A stretch of 64,000 bases of DNA from Betaproteobacteria bacterium (GCA_025356655.1 JANXRW010000126.1:1-64000); one strand, 5' to 3'; shown: positions 1-9,089, counted from the stretch's first letter. The notes: generated from the sequence alone by a model not told the origin. Program-made: numbers and translations.

Positions 1-86
1 CTGGTCTGACCGCGCCCGCGCGGGCCGTCGCGACAAGCGGATGGGCAGCTGCAAAAATGTAGTGCCATACGCACGGCAATAACGCT

Positions 87-479
87 CTACGTTGTTGCTT
101 TAATTAGGGTTGACGGAGCGTGATGACAAACTCGGGTTAGCGCCGCGATGCTGCGGATGGGCACGGAATTGGAGCACAACACGAAGAAGCGTTCGGCCTC
201 GTGCCCCAGCCAGATGGTGCCGAAGCCCCGACTCGAGGCTCGGTCGGCGGCCTCAGCCGGATCCTCTTCAGCATAGTGCAGCACGTTTTGCGCCATTTCG
301 ACGAAGGCGGCGAAGAGTTTGCGCTGCGCCGGTGGCGACACCTCCCGGCTCTCCATGCGTCGACGCACGATGTCCCCGGCTGCCGTAATGATGCTCTGGC
401 TGAAGTGCCCGGTGTAGTAGAAGATCACCCGGTTCTTGTGGGCGAGGTCGTGAATGGCACGTATGGCGTCGGTGAGCAT
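87..479 (-). CDS. SiaB-family protein kinase, C-terminally truncated
   Basis: The 130-residue product matches the SiaB/DUF6272 family. It has an N-terminal helix, a VIFYYTGHFSQSII stretch, then a KLFAAFVEMAQNVLHYAEE helix and a GFGTIWLG strand. In Pseudomonas SiaB phosphorylates the anti-sigma-antagonist-like SiaC, which controls the cyclase SiaD and so c-di-GMP. I chose ATG 479, ten bases after the SiaA-like stop; the longer open frame upstream overlaps that gene. SiaB proteins are normally about 180 residues. Here similarity fades after CSNSVPI, and the frame runs through 20-odd unrelated residues to a TAG at 87-89. The usual C-terminal part is not found in the next 86 bases. It is therefore probably a truncated or rearranged copy. 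SiaC and SiaD are not visible in the window. Family call is good; activity is doubtful. Confidence 0.75.
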   Translation of the reverse strand: MLTDAIRAIHDLAHKNRVIFYYTGHFSQSIITAAGDIVRRRMESREVSPPAQRKLFAAFVEMAQNVLHYAEEDPAEAADRASSRGFGTIWLGHEAERFFVLCSNSVPIRSIAALTRVCHHAPSTLIKATT

Positions 480-489
480 TGTCGTCGGC

Positions 490-1731
490 CTATCGGGTGG
501 CGGTATGGCCGAGAAAGAAGCTCGCATCATCACGGCGCGTCTCGCTGCCCTGGTAGGCCAGCAAATGGGACCACAGGGCTTCCCCGCGCTCCCGCACGGG
601 GCTGCCGCGAGTAGCGCGTAGGCACTCCAAGATGCGTCGGCGGCCGAAGGCAATGCGCTTGGGGCCACCGATCTGGTCGATCATGCCGTCGCTGGTCAAA
701 AAGGCCGTGGTTCCCGGCGTGACCGGCACCACGCGGTTGGTCCAGGTCTGATCCATGGGGGTGTCCACGTAGCCCACGCCCCGTCTACACGCCTCCACGC
801 ACACGGCGTCGCCGTCGTCCTCGCGTTCCAGGTAGAGCGGGATCCGGGCTCCGGCATAGGTGACGCTGCTCGCGCCGCGGGGGATCCACAGAAAGCCCCC
901 ATCCATGCCGTCGTCTGAGCGCGACGCCGATGCCCGCTCGCCGGGGCGAAGTTCCTGGCCAAGACCCGACTTTACCAGTCGATTTACCTCGCCCATGACC
1001 GCCGCCGGGTCGGACAGGGACTGGCGCTCGGCGGCTTGGCTGAGCGCCGAGGAGACGATCAACGTCATGAAGGCGCCGGGTACCCCATGCCCCGTACAGT
1101 CGATGAGCGCGAGGAACAGTCCCTCGGCGGTGCTGCGGCAGTAGTAACAGTCGCCTCCCACCGGGTCGCGCGGTTGCCACAGGAGAAAGGCCTGCTGCAA
1201 GCAGGATTCCAGGGCCTGGCGCGAGTTTTTAAGGAAGGAGTTTTGGATGACGCTGGCGTAATCGATGCTGGCCATGACCTGGCGATTGCGCGCGGCTTGC
1301 AGGTCAGCTAACGCCCGCAGGAGGTCCACGCCCGAGGCGGTGCCCAGGTAGCGCCCCTGGGAGCAGATGATCACGCCATCGGCCAAGGCCTTTTCCCCAA
1401 GGGCCACCGCCCGGTAGCTCAATTCCTCCAGGGCAATGAACTGGTCCACCACCAAGGGTTCCTTGTCCATGAACGCGAGGCAACTCTTGCGCAGGTATAA
1501 CTCGCGCCGGAAGGGCTGGGCCATCTGGCTGAAGAAGATGTTGCGGTTGATGAGTCCGATGGGCCGGCCGTCCTCCACTACCACCAGCCCGATCAGGTCG
1601 GCGTTGTCCTGGAAGACGGCGTTGACAGTCTCGTTGTTCGCTGTCGGTGGGATCGTCACAGTGGGGCGGCAGAGGCTCCCAGCGTAGAGCGGTAGGGCGA
1701 TGGGGCTGTGGGAGCTGTCGGTCGGGGTCAT
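490..1731 (-). CDS. SiaA-like PP2C/SpoIIE phosphatase with N-terminal CBS-like region
   Basis: The 413-residue protein has a CBS-like N-terminal half (about residues 20-150, with VIICSQGRYLGTASG) and a C-terminal SpoIIE-type PP2C phosphatase domain. The latter shows the metal-binding VGGDCYYC, the IDCTGHGVPGAFM motif and a late TSDGMIDQ. SiaA-type enzymes dephosphorylate the switch protein that SiaB phosphorylates, in pathways controlling aggregation and biofilm. The open frame extends upstream to 2112, but ATG 1731 is where family-like sequence begins, preceded by a weak purine stretch. It is followed ten bases later by the SiaB-like gene, so the two form an operon reading away from flhB. 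Instead of a membrane sensor like that of Pseudomonas SiaA, this protein carries a soluble CBS-like input region. Confidence 0.8.
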   Translation of the reverse strand: MTPTDSSHSPIALPLYAGSLCRPTVTIPPTANNETVNAVFQDNADLIGLVVVEDGRPIGLINRNIFFSQMAQPFRRELYLRKSCLAFMDKEPLVVDQFIALEELSYRAVALGEKALADGVIICSQGRYLGTASGVDLLRALADLQAARNRQVMASIDYASVIQNSFLKNSRQALESCLQQAFLLWQPRDPVGGDCYYCRSTAEGLFLALIDCTGHGVPGAFMTLIVSSALSQAAERQSLSDPAAVMGEVNRLVKSGLGQELRPGERASASRSDDGMDGGFLWIPRGASSVTYAGARIPLYLEREDDGDAVCVEACRRGVGYVDTPMDQTWTNRVVPVTPGTTAFLTSDGMIDQIGGPKRIAFGRRRILECLRATRGSPVRERGEALWSHLLAYQGSETRRDDASFFLGHTATR

Positions 1732-2072
1732 GCGGGCACACCTGTCTTCGTGATCAAGCCAGTCAAAGTCGCCTTGTCGGATGCCCGTAGCCGTTCTTGA
1801 GGGGGCCTTCGAACTCACTTGATCGTGCCATCCCTGATCCTGGGTTAGAGGGCCAGCTTGGCTGTTCCGCTGGCCAGCGCTCGCTCGTCGGCAAGCCCGG
1901 ATATCCGCGCTCGCTCGTCGGCGTACGACAGTTGGCGGCGCAATCCGAGGCCCGCAGAAAAGCACAAGATGTTGTGGCCCTGGAGGGGATCTCACCATAC
2001 GCGTTGTGGTTTCATCTCTTGCGTAGCGCACCCCCCGTGATACACTAAGCCAGCCCAGAGGTAGCGTGACCC
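1732..2072. other. Intergenic region between siaA-like gene and flhB
   Basis: This is a 341-bp divergent spacer. It holds a 16-bp direct repeat, GCGCTCGCTCGTCGGC, at 1877-1892 and 1907-1922 (30-bp period), and a likely flhB promoter near its right end. No convincing promoter was found for the minus-strand pair, and no gene is apparent. Confidence 0.5.
2019..2046 (+). promoter_or_regulatory. Putative sigma-70 promoter of flhB
   Basis: The sequence reads TTGCGT (2019-2024), a 16-bp spacer, then TACACT (2041-2046). A TGA just before the -10 gives an extended -10 element. It lies 26 bp before the flhB ATG. In FlhDC-type systems this operon is usually FlhDC-activated, but I could not identify an FlhDC box with confidence. 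Confidence 0.4.
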
Positions 2073-3212
2073 ATGGCCCAGGACAGCGATCTCGAACGAA
2101 CAGAACCTGCATCGCAACGACGGCTCGAGCAAGCCCGTGAGAAGGGGCAGGTTCCGCGCTCTCCCGAACTGTCCACCTTCGCGGTGCTCCTTGCCGCAGC
2201 GGCCTCGCTCAGCGTGACGGGAATCGCCTGGACGAATGGCTTGCGCGGGATCGTGCAGCGGGGGCTCATCTTGAACCGACCGGCCGCCTTCGACCCGGAT
2301 CAGATGGGGATGCGCTTGTTCGAGGCCGCAGGCGCCGCGCTGGTAGCGCTGGCGCCGACGATAGTGGTGGTGCTCTCGGCGGCGCTGTTCGCGCCCTTGC
2401 TGCTCTCTGGCTGGTTGATGGTCGGCGTGGGGGCGGACTTCTCGCGCCTGAGCCCGCTGTCGGGGTTGGGGCGCATGTTTTCCCTACGCAGCCTTGTGGA
2501 GTTGGGCAAGGGGATCGCAAAGACGGCGCTGGTGGGCGGCTTGGGTGCTCTGGTGCTGTGGAAGGTGCGGGGGGATCTCCTGGCGCTCCTGGGCGAGCCC
2601 CTGAGTGCGGCACTGCCCCATGCCGGGCATCTGGTGGGACGGACCTTCCTGCAGATCGTTGGCGCCTTCGCGCTCATTGTGGCCGTCGACGTGCCGTACC
2701 AAATTTGGAACCATCATCGGCAACTGCGCATGACGCGCGATGAGTTGCGCCAGGAATTCAAGGAGACGGAGGGCAATCCGCAAATCAAGTCCCGCATCCG
2801 CAGCCTGCAACGCGAGGCGGCGCGGCGACGGATGATGGCGGAGGTGCCGAAGGCCGACGTGGTGGTGACGAACCCGACACACTTCGCCGTGGCGATCGCG
2901 TACCGGCCCGAGCAAATGGCGGCGCCGCGGGTGGTGGCCAAGGGGCGGCTGCTGCTGGCCGCGCGCATCATCGGCGTGGCTGAGGATGCGCGCGTGCCCA
3001 TCCTGCGCACGCCACGGCTCGCTCGTGCCCTCTACGCCCACGCCGAGGTGGGCCAGGAGATTCCGCCGGCGCTCTACAACGCCTGCGCCGAAGTACTGGC
3101 CTACGTGTACCAACTCAACCATGCCTTCGGTAGCCGGGCGTTGCTCGGCGCGCCTCCCGACCCGCTCACCGTGCCCGCCGAGCTCGACCCCGGCGAGCTC
3201 GAGGTGCGATAG
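2073..3212 (+). CDS. flhB: Flagellar type III export protein FlhB
   Basis: The 379-residue FlhB is a membrane component of the flagellar export gate. It switches export from rod/hook substrates to filament substrates. The N-terminus has the typical basic TEPASQRRLEQAREKGQVPRS segment, followed by four hydrophobic helices and a cytoplasmic domain. The autocleavage motif NPTH is present in VVVTNPTHFAVAIAYRP, with the downstream VVAKG segment intact. Length fits the family. ATG 2073 has AGAGGT upstream. Its TAG stop abuts the GTG start of flhA, so translation is probably coupled. It is the first gene of the flhBAFG-fliA cluster. Confidence 0.97.
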   Translation: MAQDSDLERTEPASQRRLEQAREKGQVPRSPELSTFAVLLAAAASLSVTGIAWTNGLRGIVQRGLILNRPAAFDPDQMGMRLFEAAGAALVALAPTIVVVLSAALFAPLLLSGWLMVGVGADFSRLSPLSGLGRMFSLRSLVELGKGIAKTALVGGLGALVLWKVRGDLLALLGEPLSAALPHAGHLVGRTFLQIVGAFALIVAVDVPYQIWNHHRQLRMTRDELRQEFKETEGNPQIKSRIRSLQREAARRRMMAEVPKADVVVTNPTHFAVAIAYRPEQMAAPRVVAKGRLLLAARIIGVAEDARVPILRTPRLARALYAHAEVGQEIPPALYNACAEVLAYVYQLNHAFGSRALLGAPPDPLTVPAELDPGELEVR

Positions 3213-5294
3213 GTGGCCCAGGCCGGGGGCAGTGCAGGGCGACGGCTCGACCAGTTGGCCGCGCCACTGCTGATCGTCCTCATCCTCGCGATGATGATCC
3301 TGCCGCTACCGCGTTTCATGCTCGACTTGCTATTTACCTTCAACATCGCGTCATCCATGCTGGTGCTGCTAGTGGCCTTGTCGGTACTGCGGCCGCTGGA
3401 GTTCTCCCTGTTTCCCACGGTGTTGCTACTCACCACGCTGCTGCGCCTGTCGTTGAACGTGGCCTCCGCCCGGGTGGTGCTGCTCCAGGGGCATACGGGA
3501 CCGGATGCGGCAGGAAAGGTCATCGAGGCCTTCGGCCAGTTCCTCGTGGGAGGCAACTATGCCGTGGGGATCGTGGTTTTCGTGATCCTCGTGGTGATCA
3601 ACTTCGTGGTCATCACGAAGGGCGCGGGCCGGATCGCCGAGGTGGCCGCGCGCTTCACTCTCGATGCCATGCCGGGCAAGCAAATGGCCATCGATGCCGA
3701 CCTCAACGCGGGTCTCATCGCCGAGCCCGAGGCGCGTAGGCGCCGCACCGAGGTGGCCCAGGAGGCCGAGTTCTACGGCGCCATGGACGGCGCGAGCAAG
3801 TTCGTCCGCGGGGATGCAGTCGCGGGTATCGTCATCCTGCTGATCAACCTGGTCGGTGGACTATTGGTCGGGGTTTTCCAGCACGGGCTCGACCTCGCGC
3901 AGGCCGCGCAGAATTACACGCTGCTCACCATCGGCGATGGTTTGGTGGCTCAGATCCCCTCGCTGGTGATCTCCGTGGCCGCCGGTATCCTAGTCACGCG
4001 CGTGTCGGCAGAGCAGGACCTCAACGCGCAACTGGCCGCGCAGTTGGGGAGCCGTCCCCAGGCCCTGTATATCACGGGCGCGATCGTTGGTGTCGTGGGA
4101 CTCATCCCGCAGATGCCGCATCTGGCTTTTCTGGCCGTGGGTGGGGCCGCCGCCGGCGCGGCCTACTGGCTCGAGCGGCAGCGGCGTGAGCCAGCACCCC
4201 AGGTGGAACCGGTGGCCGAGGCGCCCAAGCCGGAGGCGGCGGATGTCTCCTGGGGGGACGTGGCTACGGTGGACATCCTGGGGCTGGAGGTGGGCTACCG
4301 GCTGATACCCTTGGTGGATCGCGCGCAGGACGGTGAACTGCTGCGGCGCATCCGCGGCATCCGCAAGAAATTCGCGCAGGACATGGGCTTTCTTGTCCCC
4401 GCGGTGCACATCCGGGACAACCTCGAACTGCGACCCAACGCCTACCGCCTGCTGCTGAAGGGGGTGGAGGTGGGGGCCGGGGAGGTCAATCCCGGCATGT
4501 TCATGGCCATCAACCCGGGGCGGGTGCTTGGCCAGTTGAGTGGCGCGGCCACCATCGATCCCGCCTTCGGGCTTCCCGCCGTCTGGATAGACGCGGGGCA
4601 ACGCGAGAACGCGCAGGCGCTCACCTACACCGTCGTGGATGCAAGCACGGTGGTGGCCACCCACCTGTCGAGCCTGATCCAGCGTCACTGCGCGGATTTG
4701 CTGGGGCGCGAGGAGACGCAGGGGCTCCTCGATCATGCGGCCAAGGACATGCCCAAACTCGTGGAGGACGTGTCCCCCAAGGTGTTACCGCTGGCGGTGG
4801 TGCAGAAGGTAATGCAGAACCTGCTCGCCGATGGCATGCACCTGCGTGACACGCGCACCCTCCTCGAGACCCTGGCCGAGCACGGGGCACGGACCCAGGA
4901 CGCGGAGGAACTGACCACGGTGGTGCGGGTGGCCCTGTCGAGAGCCATTCTCCACCAGATCTCCGCGGGCGCCGGGGAGTTGGAAGTGTTCTCCCTGGAA
5001 CCTGGCATCGAGCAGATGCTGCTGCAGGCGAGCCAGGGTCGACCCGGCGACGGGCCAGGGCTGGAGCCCGGGCTCGCTGAGCGATTGCTCGGCCACGCAG
5101 GGCGCTTGGCACAGACGCGGGAACAACTCGGGCAGCCGGCGTTGCTGCTCGTCCCGGCCCCGCTGCGCGGACTGCTCGCACGCTTCCTGCGCCGCTCCGC
5201 GCCGCAGTTAAAAGTGCTCTCACAGGCGGAGATTCCCGATGACCGCGTGGTGCGGGTCGTGGCCTTGCTCGGCGGTGCGGAGGCGCGCGCATGA
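3213..5294 (+). CDS. flhA: Flagellar type III export protein FlhA
   Basis: The 693-residue FlhA is the largest export-gate membrane protein. It couples proton flow to export and docks substrate-chaperone complexes through its cytoplasmic domain. About eight transmembrane helices occupy the first 320 residues, with the FHIPEP-family signature RFTLDAMPGKQMAIDADLNA, followed by a large cytoplasmic domain. The start is GTG directly after the flhB stop; the GAGGTG at the end of flhB serves as Shine-Dalgarno. Length is typical. Confidence 0.97.
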   Translation: MAQAGGSAGRRLDQLAAPLLIVLILAMMILPLPRFMLDLLFTFNIASSMLVLLVALSVLRPLEFSLFPTVLLLTTLLRLSLNVASARVVLLQGHTGPDAAGKVIEAFGQFLVGGNYAVGIVVFVILVVINFVVITKGAGRIAEVAARFTLDAMPGKQMAIDADLNAGLIAEPEARRRRTEVAQEAEFYGAMDGASKFVRGDAVAGIVILLINLVGGLLVGVFQHGLDLAQAAQNYTLLTIGDGLVAQIPSLVISVAAGILVTRVSAEQDLNAQLAAQLGSRPQALYITGAIVGVVGLIPQMPHLAFLAVGGAAAGAAYWLERQRREPAPQVEPVAEAPKPEAADVSWGDVATVDILGLEVGYRLIPLVDRAQDGELLRRIRGIRKKFAQDMGFLVPAVHIRDNLELRPNAYRLLLKGVEVGAGEVNPGMFMAINPGRVLGQLSGAATIDPAFGLPAVWIDAGQRENAQALTYTVVDASTVVATHLSSLIQRHCADLLGREETQGLLDHAAKDMPKLVEDVSPKVLPLAVVQKVMQNLLADGMHLRDTRTLLETLAEHGARTQDAEELTTVVRVALSRAILHQISAGAGELEVFSLEPGIEQMLLQASQGRPGDGPGLEPGLAERLLGHAGRLAQTREQLGQPALLLVPAPLRGLLARFLRRSAPQLKVLSQAEIPDDRVVRVVALLGGAEARA

Positions 5295-5313
5295 ACCCGC
5301 GAGAGTCTAGCCG

Positions 5314-6600
5314 ATGAACATTCGTAGCTTCTCCGGTGAGACCTCCCGCGAGGCCCTGCGCTCAGTGCGCGAGGCCTTGGGTGCAGACGCCATGATCCTG
5401 GGCAACCGGCGCACGCCGCAGGGCGTGGAGATCCTGGCGTTGGCCGGGCGCGAGTTTGCTGCCCTAACCGGCGGTCTGGCACGCCCCGAGAGTGCGGTCC
5501 AGGGGCCGCAAGCGACGGCGCGCGCACCGGTCGCTGCTGCGGCCCGCACTTCCACCCCAAAATTGGCGCCGGCGCCTGCGCAGGAGGCGGTTCGCGGACA
5601 GGAGCCTGCCGCGCCGGCATCCGCAAGTTACGGGCTGTTGCAGGAACTGCGGTTGCTGCGCAGCCTAGTTGAAGGGCAACTGGCGGCCTTCGCCTGGGGT
5701 GACCTGAACCGCCGGGCTCCGGCCGGGGCGGAGATCCTACGGCGCTTGCTGCAGGCGGGTTTCACACCCAGCCTCGCCCGCGCGCTGTGCGACTCCCTGC
5801 CGGCGGGCTGCGACGTGGGCCGCGGCCTGCGCTGGGTGAAGTCGGCGCTGCAGGCCCGTGTCCTCCTGCCCGCCGCCGGCGAGCAGATGCTAAACCGCGG
5901 TGGGGTTTATGCTCTGGTGGGCCCCACCGGCGTGGGCAAGACCACCACCGTGGCGAAGTTGGCGGCGCTGTGTACCCTGCAGCGCGGACCCGGGCAGGTG
6001 GCGCTCGTGACCACGGACAGTTACCGGATCGGTGCCGTGGAACAACTGCGCACCTATGGTCGTATCCTCCGGGTACCGGTCTTCGCCATCTCCAGCGAGC
6101 GCGACTTGCGCGCGGCGCTCGACGATCTGCGTGGGCGTCACCTCGTGTTGGTGGATACCGCCGGCATGAGCCAGCGCGATCATCGGCTTGCCGACCAGAT
6201 TGCTATGCTGGCCGGGTCTGGCGGGCGCCTGCAGCGCCTACTCCTGGTGGCAGCCCAGGCGCAGAGCAATGTGCTCGACGACGTGCTACAGGCTTACCAG
6301 GGCAGCTCGGAGGGCGGTGGCCCCGGGGGCGGGGGCTTAGCCGGTTGCATTCTCACTAAGGTGGACGAGACCCTCACGCTGGGGGGCGCACTGGACCTGC
6401 TCGTGCGCAGTCGCCTGCCCTTGCATTTCGTGGCCAATGGTCAGCGCGTGCCGGAGGACCTGCACACGCCCAACGCGCTCTACCTGGTGGAGCGCGCTTT
6501 TCGGGCCATCGGTGGTGCCGCTTTGCAGGAGCCCGACTACCCCGTGCTGCTAGCCGACGCGGCTCCGTTGCCCGCCGCCCTGGCTGCTGGCCTTGGCTGA
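5314..6600 (+). CDS. flhF: Flagellar biosynthesis SRP-type GTPase FlhF
   Basis: The 428-residue protein is an SRP-family GTPase that marks the site of flagellum assembly, usually a cell pole. A basic N-terminal region (MNIRSFSGETSREALRSVRE) is followed by an Ala/Pro-rich linker, an N domain and a G domain. The G domain has GPTGVGKTTTVAKLA (G1), DTAGMSQRD (G3) and TKVDE (G4). All nucleotide-binding motifs look intact. It follows flhA after 19 bp and overlaps flhG by 8 bp, as expected for a GTPase controlled by FlhG. Confidence 0.95.
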   Translation: MNIRSFSGETSREALRSVREALGADAMILGNRRTPQGVEILALAGREFAALTGGLARPESAVQGPQATARAPVAAAARTSTPKLAPAPAQEAVRGQEPAAPASASYGLLQELRLLRSLVEGQLAAFAWGDLNRRAPAGAEILRRLLQAGFTPSLARALCDSLPAGCDVGRGLRWVKSALQARVLLPAAGEQMLNRGGVYALVGPTGVGKTTTVAKLAALCTLQRGPGQVALVTTDSYRIGAVEQLRTYGRILRVPVFAISSERDLRAALDDLRGRHLVLVDTAGMSQRDHRLADQIAMLAGSGGRLQRLLLVAAQAQSNVLDDVLQAYQGSSEGGGPGGGGLAGCILTKVDETLTLGGALDLLVRSRLPLHFVANGQRVPEDLHTPNALYLVERAFRAIGGAALQEPDYPVLLADAAPLPAALAAGLG

Positions 6601-7477
6601 GTCCCGCACGGTGCCGCCGGAGGATCAAGCAGCGGGGCTGAGGCGCCTGTTCGGCGCGGCACCGGTGTTCACGCTGGCACTGATGGGGGGCGCGCCGGGT
6701 AGCGGCTGCACCACTGCGGCGGCGGGCCTAGGCATTGCGCTGGCACGCCGCGGGCGTCGCGTGGCGCTGCTTGACTGCCGGTCTGGAGATCGCGGCGCCG
6801 CTTGGCTGCTCGGAGAAGAATCGCCGCCGGACCTGCTTGAGGCGGTGGAGGGGCGCCTTGCGCTCTCCAGGGTCATGCGCGAGGTGCGCGATGGGCTGTG
6901 GGTTGTCCCGGCGGCCAGCTTTGCCGGGCGCTTAGGCAGCGCGCACGGGCGCTGGCGCCAAGCGCTCGAAGAAACCCTTGGCGCTCTGGAGCGGCAGGTG
7001 GATTGCCTGCTCGTGGACGTGCCCCGGGCGAGTGCCTCGTCCGCGCTGTGGTTCGTCGCCGCGGCCGAGGAAATCGTGGTGGTGGTGGGGGCCGGTGCCG
7101 CCGGCATAACCCAGGCCTACGCGGTGGTGAAACGCCTGCAGGGGGAGACAGGGCGGCGGCGTGCGCGTATTCTCCTCGCCCGGGAGCGTGATCCGGACCA
7201 CGGGCACAGGATTTTTGGTAATCTCTCCAACACTTCGCGACGATTTCTCAACTTCTCCCTTGAGTATATGGGTAGTATCCCCGATGATAATCAGGTCAGC
7301 GACGCCTGGACCCTGCGTCGCCCGGTTGTCGAGGCCTTTCCCGAATCCCTGGCTGCGCAGGCTCTGGAGAGCCTTGCCGGCGAACTCGCGGGACGACCTT
7401 CCTCCGGCCTTTTCTCCGGAAGCTATGCGAGCCGACTGCTCGAGGCTGCAGGTGAAGCGGACCGGACGATTACCTAG
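6593..7477 (+). CDS. flhG: Degenerate MinD-like flagellar number regulator FlhG (FleN/YlxH)
   Basis: The 294-residue protein starts at a TTG overlapping the flhF end. Its N-terminus carries DQAAGLRRLF (residues 11-20). This matches the DQAxxLR element by which FlhG stimulates the FlhF GTPase. A MinD-like domain follows, with ALLDC after the first strand and LLVDVP at the Walker B position. The deviant Walker A loop, normally GKGGVGKT, reads GGAPGSGCTT. Both the signature lysine and the P-loop lysine are missing, so ATP binding and ATP-dependent dimerisation are questionable. Position and N-terminal motif support the FlhG call; the ATPase core looks eroded. Confidence 0.85.
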   Translation: MAESRTVPPEDQAAGLRRLFGAAPVFTLALMGGAPGSGCTTAAAGLGIALARRGRRVALLDCRSGDRGAAWLLGEESPPDLLEAVEGRLALSRVMREVRDGLWVVPAASFAGRLGSAHGRWRQALEETLGALERQVDCLLVDVPRASASSALWFVAAAEEIVVVVGAGAAGITQAYAVVKRLQGETGRRRARILLARERDPDHGHRIFGNLSNTSRRFLNFSLEYMGSIPDDNQVSDAWTLRRPVVEAFPESLAAQALESLAGELAGRPSSGLFSGSYASRLLEAAGEADRTIT

Positions 7478-7495
7478 AGCCAGCACTCACCTCCT

Positions 7496-8221
7496 ATGAG
7501 CAGCAACGTCCCCCTTACTCCCGATCAGGCCAAACTGGTCGAGAAGCTGGCCCCTCTTGTGAAGCGGATCGCCTATCACTTCATGGCGCGACTGCCCGCG
7601 AGCGTGCAGGTCGACGACCTGATTCAGGCTGGCCTTCTGGGCCTTCTCGACGCGGCCAAGAACTTCGACGACACGCAAGGGGCTCAGTTCGAGACCTATG
7701 CGGTTCAGCGCATCCGCGGTGCGATGCTAGACGAATTGCGCCAAGCGGATTGGTTGCCGCGCAACGTCCGAAAGAACCTTCGCCGCATCGAGGCGGCGGT
7801 GGCGGACCTGGAGCAACGCCTGGGCCGCTCGCCCCGGGAGCAGGAATTGGCCGAGTCCCTGGGCGTGAGCCTGGAGGACTACCAGCACATGCTGCAAGAC
7901 TCGCGCGGCTACCAATTGCTGCACTACGAGGACTTCCAGGAGTCCGAGGACAGTGACTTCTTTGATGCGTACGTGCCACAGGGGAACCGGCCCGGACCCC
8001 TGGAAATTCTCGAAGACGAGCGCTTCCGACGCAAACTGGTGCAGGCCATCGGTGCCTTGCCAGAGCGCGAGAAAGTGGTGATGGGGCTGTATTACGAAAA
8101 AGAGATGAACCTCAAAGAAATCGGCGAGATCCTCGGGGTATCGGAATCTCGTGTGTGCCAATTGCATGGGCAGGCGGTTGCCCGCCTGCGCAGCCGCCTC
8201 AAGGTGTGGACACAGGCCTAG
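7496..8221 (+). CDS. fliA: RNA polymerase sigma-28 factor FliA
   Basis: The 241-residue sigma factor directs late flagellar and motility genes. Region 2 is visible in QVDDLIQAGLLGLLDAAKNF and QRIRGAMLDELRQADWLPR, which is highly characteristic of FliA. Region 3 follows, and region 4 has the helix-turn-helix MNLKEIGEILGVSESRVCQL. It is 18 bp after flhG in the same operon. Sigma-28 sites occur in this window before motC, flgM and possibly the GGDEF gene. Its inhibitor FlgM is encoded at 12400-12720. Confidence 0.97.
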   Translation: MSSNVPLTPDQAKLVEKLAPLVKRIAYHFMARLPASVQVDDLIQAGLLGLLDAAKNFDDTQGAQFETYAVQRIRGAMLDELRQADWLPRNVRKNLRRIEAAVADLEQRLGRSPREQELAESLGVSLEDYQHMLQDSRGYQLLHYEDFQESEDSDFFDAYVPQGNRPGPLEILEDERFRRKLVQAIGALPEREKVVMGLYYEKEMNLKEIGEILGVSESRVCQLHGQAVARLRSRLKVWTQA

Positions 8222-8243
8222 GGGCAGCCCGCTCGGGGTCGCG

Positions 8244-8270
8244 TCAAGTTTGCCCGGGGTGGGCCGTTAA
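8244..8270 (+). promoter_or_regulatory. Sigma-28 (FliA) promoter of motCD
   Basis: TCAAGTTT (8244-8251), an 11-bp spacer, then GCCGTTAA (8263-8270). The enteric consensus is TAAAGTTT-N11-GCCGATAA, so seven of eight bases match in each box with exact spacing. It lies in the 127-bp gap between fliA and motC, separating the motor genes from the upstream operon. Confidence 0.75.
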
Positions 8271-8348
8271 TCCCAGGGAACCGGGAAGCCGCAGTCCTGC
8301 GCGCTGGCCGGGCCCTCTTCCCGAAATGGCAGGACCCCCCGTGCTTTC

Positions 8349-9089
8349 ATGGATCGCCTGAGCCCCATCGGCCTACTTGTGAGCCTAGCCGCCATCATTG
8401 GCGGGCAAGCGCTCGAAGGCGGGCACCTCCTGTCGCTGGTGCAAGTCACCGCCTTCATGATCGTCATCGGTGGCACCGCCGGCGCCGTCATGCTGCAGAG
8501 TTCGCCGGCCACGTTTCTGCTGGGATTGCGCCTTTTCCCCTGGGTTTTCCAGGCGCCGGCGCTGGACTTCCGCCGTTCCCTGGACATGCTCGTGGAATGG
8601 AGCACCGTCGCACGTCGCGGCGGTCTTCTGGCCCTGGAGGCGCGCATGGCGGAGACTGAGGATCCCTACGTGCGCAAGGGCCTGCAGTTGCTCGTCGATG
8701 GCGCCGAGCCCGCCGTTCTGCGCTCCTGCCTGGAACTGGAGATCGACCTGTTTGAGGAGGTGCATCGCCAGGGCGCCAAGGTATGGGAGTCCGCGGGCGG
8801 TTATGCACCCACCATCGGCATCCTGGGGGCCGTGCTGGGCCTCATCCACGTCATGGAGAATCTCTCCGACCCGGCCCGGTTGGGCGGGGGCATCGCAGTG
8901 GCCTTCGTGGCCACGATCTACGGGGTAGGGGCGGCGAACCTCCTGTTCCTGCCCGTGGCTGGCAAGCTCAAGGCCATCATCGGTCGGCAGGTGCGTTTGC
9001 GTGAGATGCTGCTCGATGGATTCGAGGCCATCGCCAACGGAGAAAACCCGCGAAACATCGAATTGAAACTCGAAGCCTATCTGGACTGA
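8349..9089 (+). CDS. motC: Flagellar motor stator protein MotC (MotA family)
   Basis: The 246-residue MotA-family protein has four predicted membrane segments. The first begins LIGLLVSLAAIIGGQALEG-like at the N-terminus, and a large cytoplasmic loop lies between segments 2 and 3. The C-terminal pair contains ESAGGYAPTIGILGAVLGLI, which is well conserved in stator A subunits. With MotD it forms the ion-conducting torque unit. I use the Pseudomonas name motC because it sits with a MotD-like partner in the fliA neighbourhood rather than with che genes. A different motAB pair may exist elsewhere. A sigma-28 promoter precedes it. Confidence 0.88.
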   Translation: MDRLSPIGLLVSLAAIIGGQALEGGHLLSLVQVTAFMIVIGGTAGAVMLQSSPATFLLGLRLFPWVFQAPALDFRRSLDMLVEWSTVARRGGLLALEARMAETEDPYVRKGLQLLVDGAEPAVLRSCLELEIDLFEEVHRQGAKVWESAGGYAPTIGILGAVLGLIHVMENLSDPARLGGGIAVAFVATIYGVGAANLLFLPVAGKLKAIIGRQVRLREMLLDGFEAIANGENPRNIELKLEAYLD

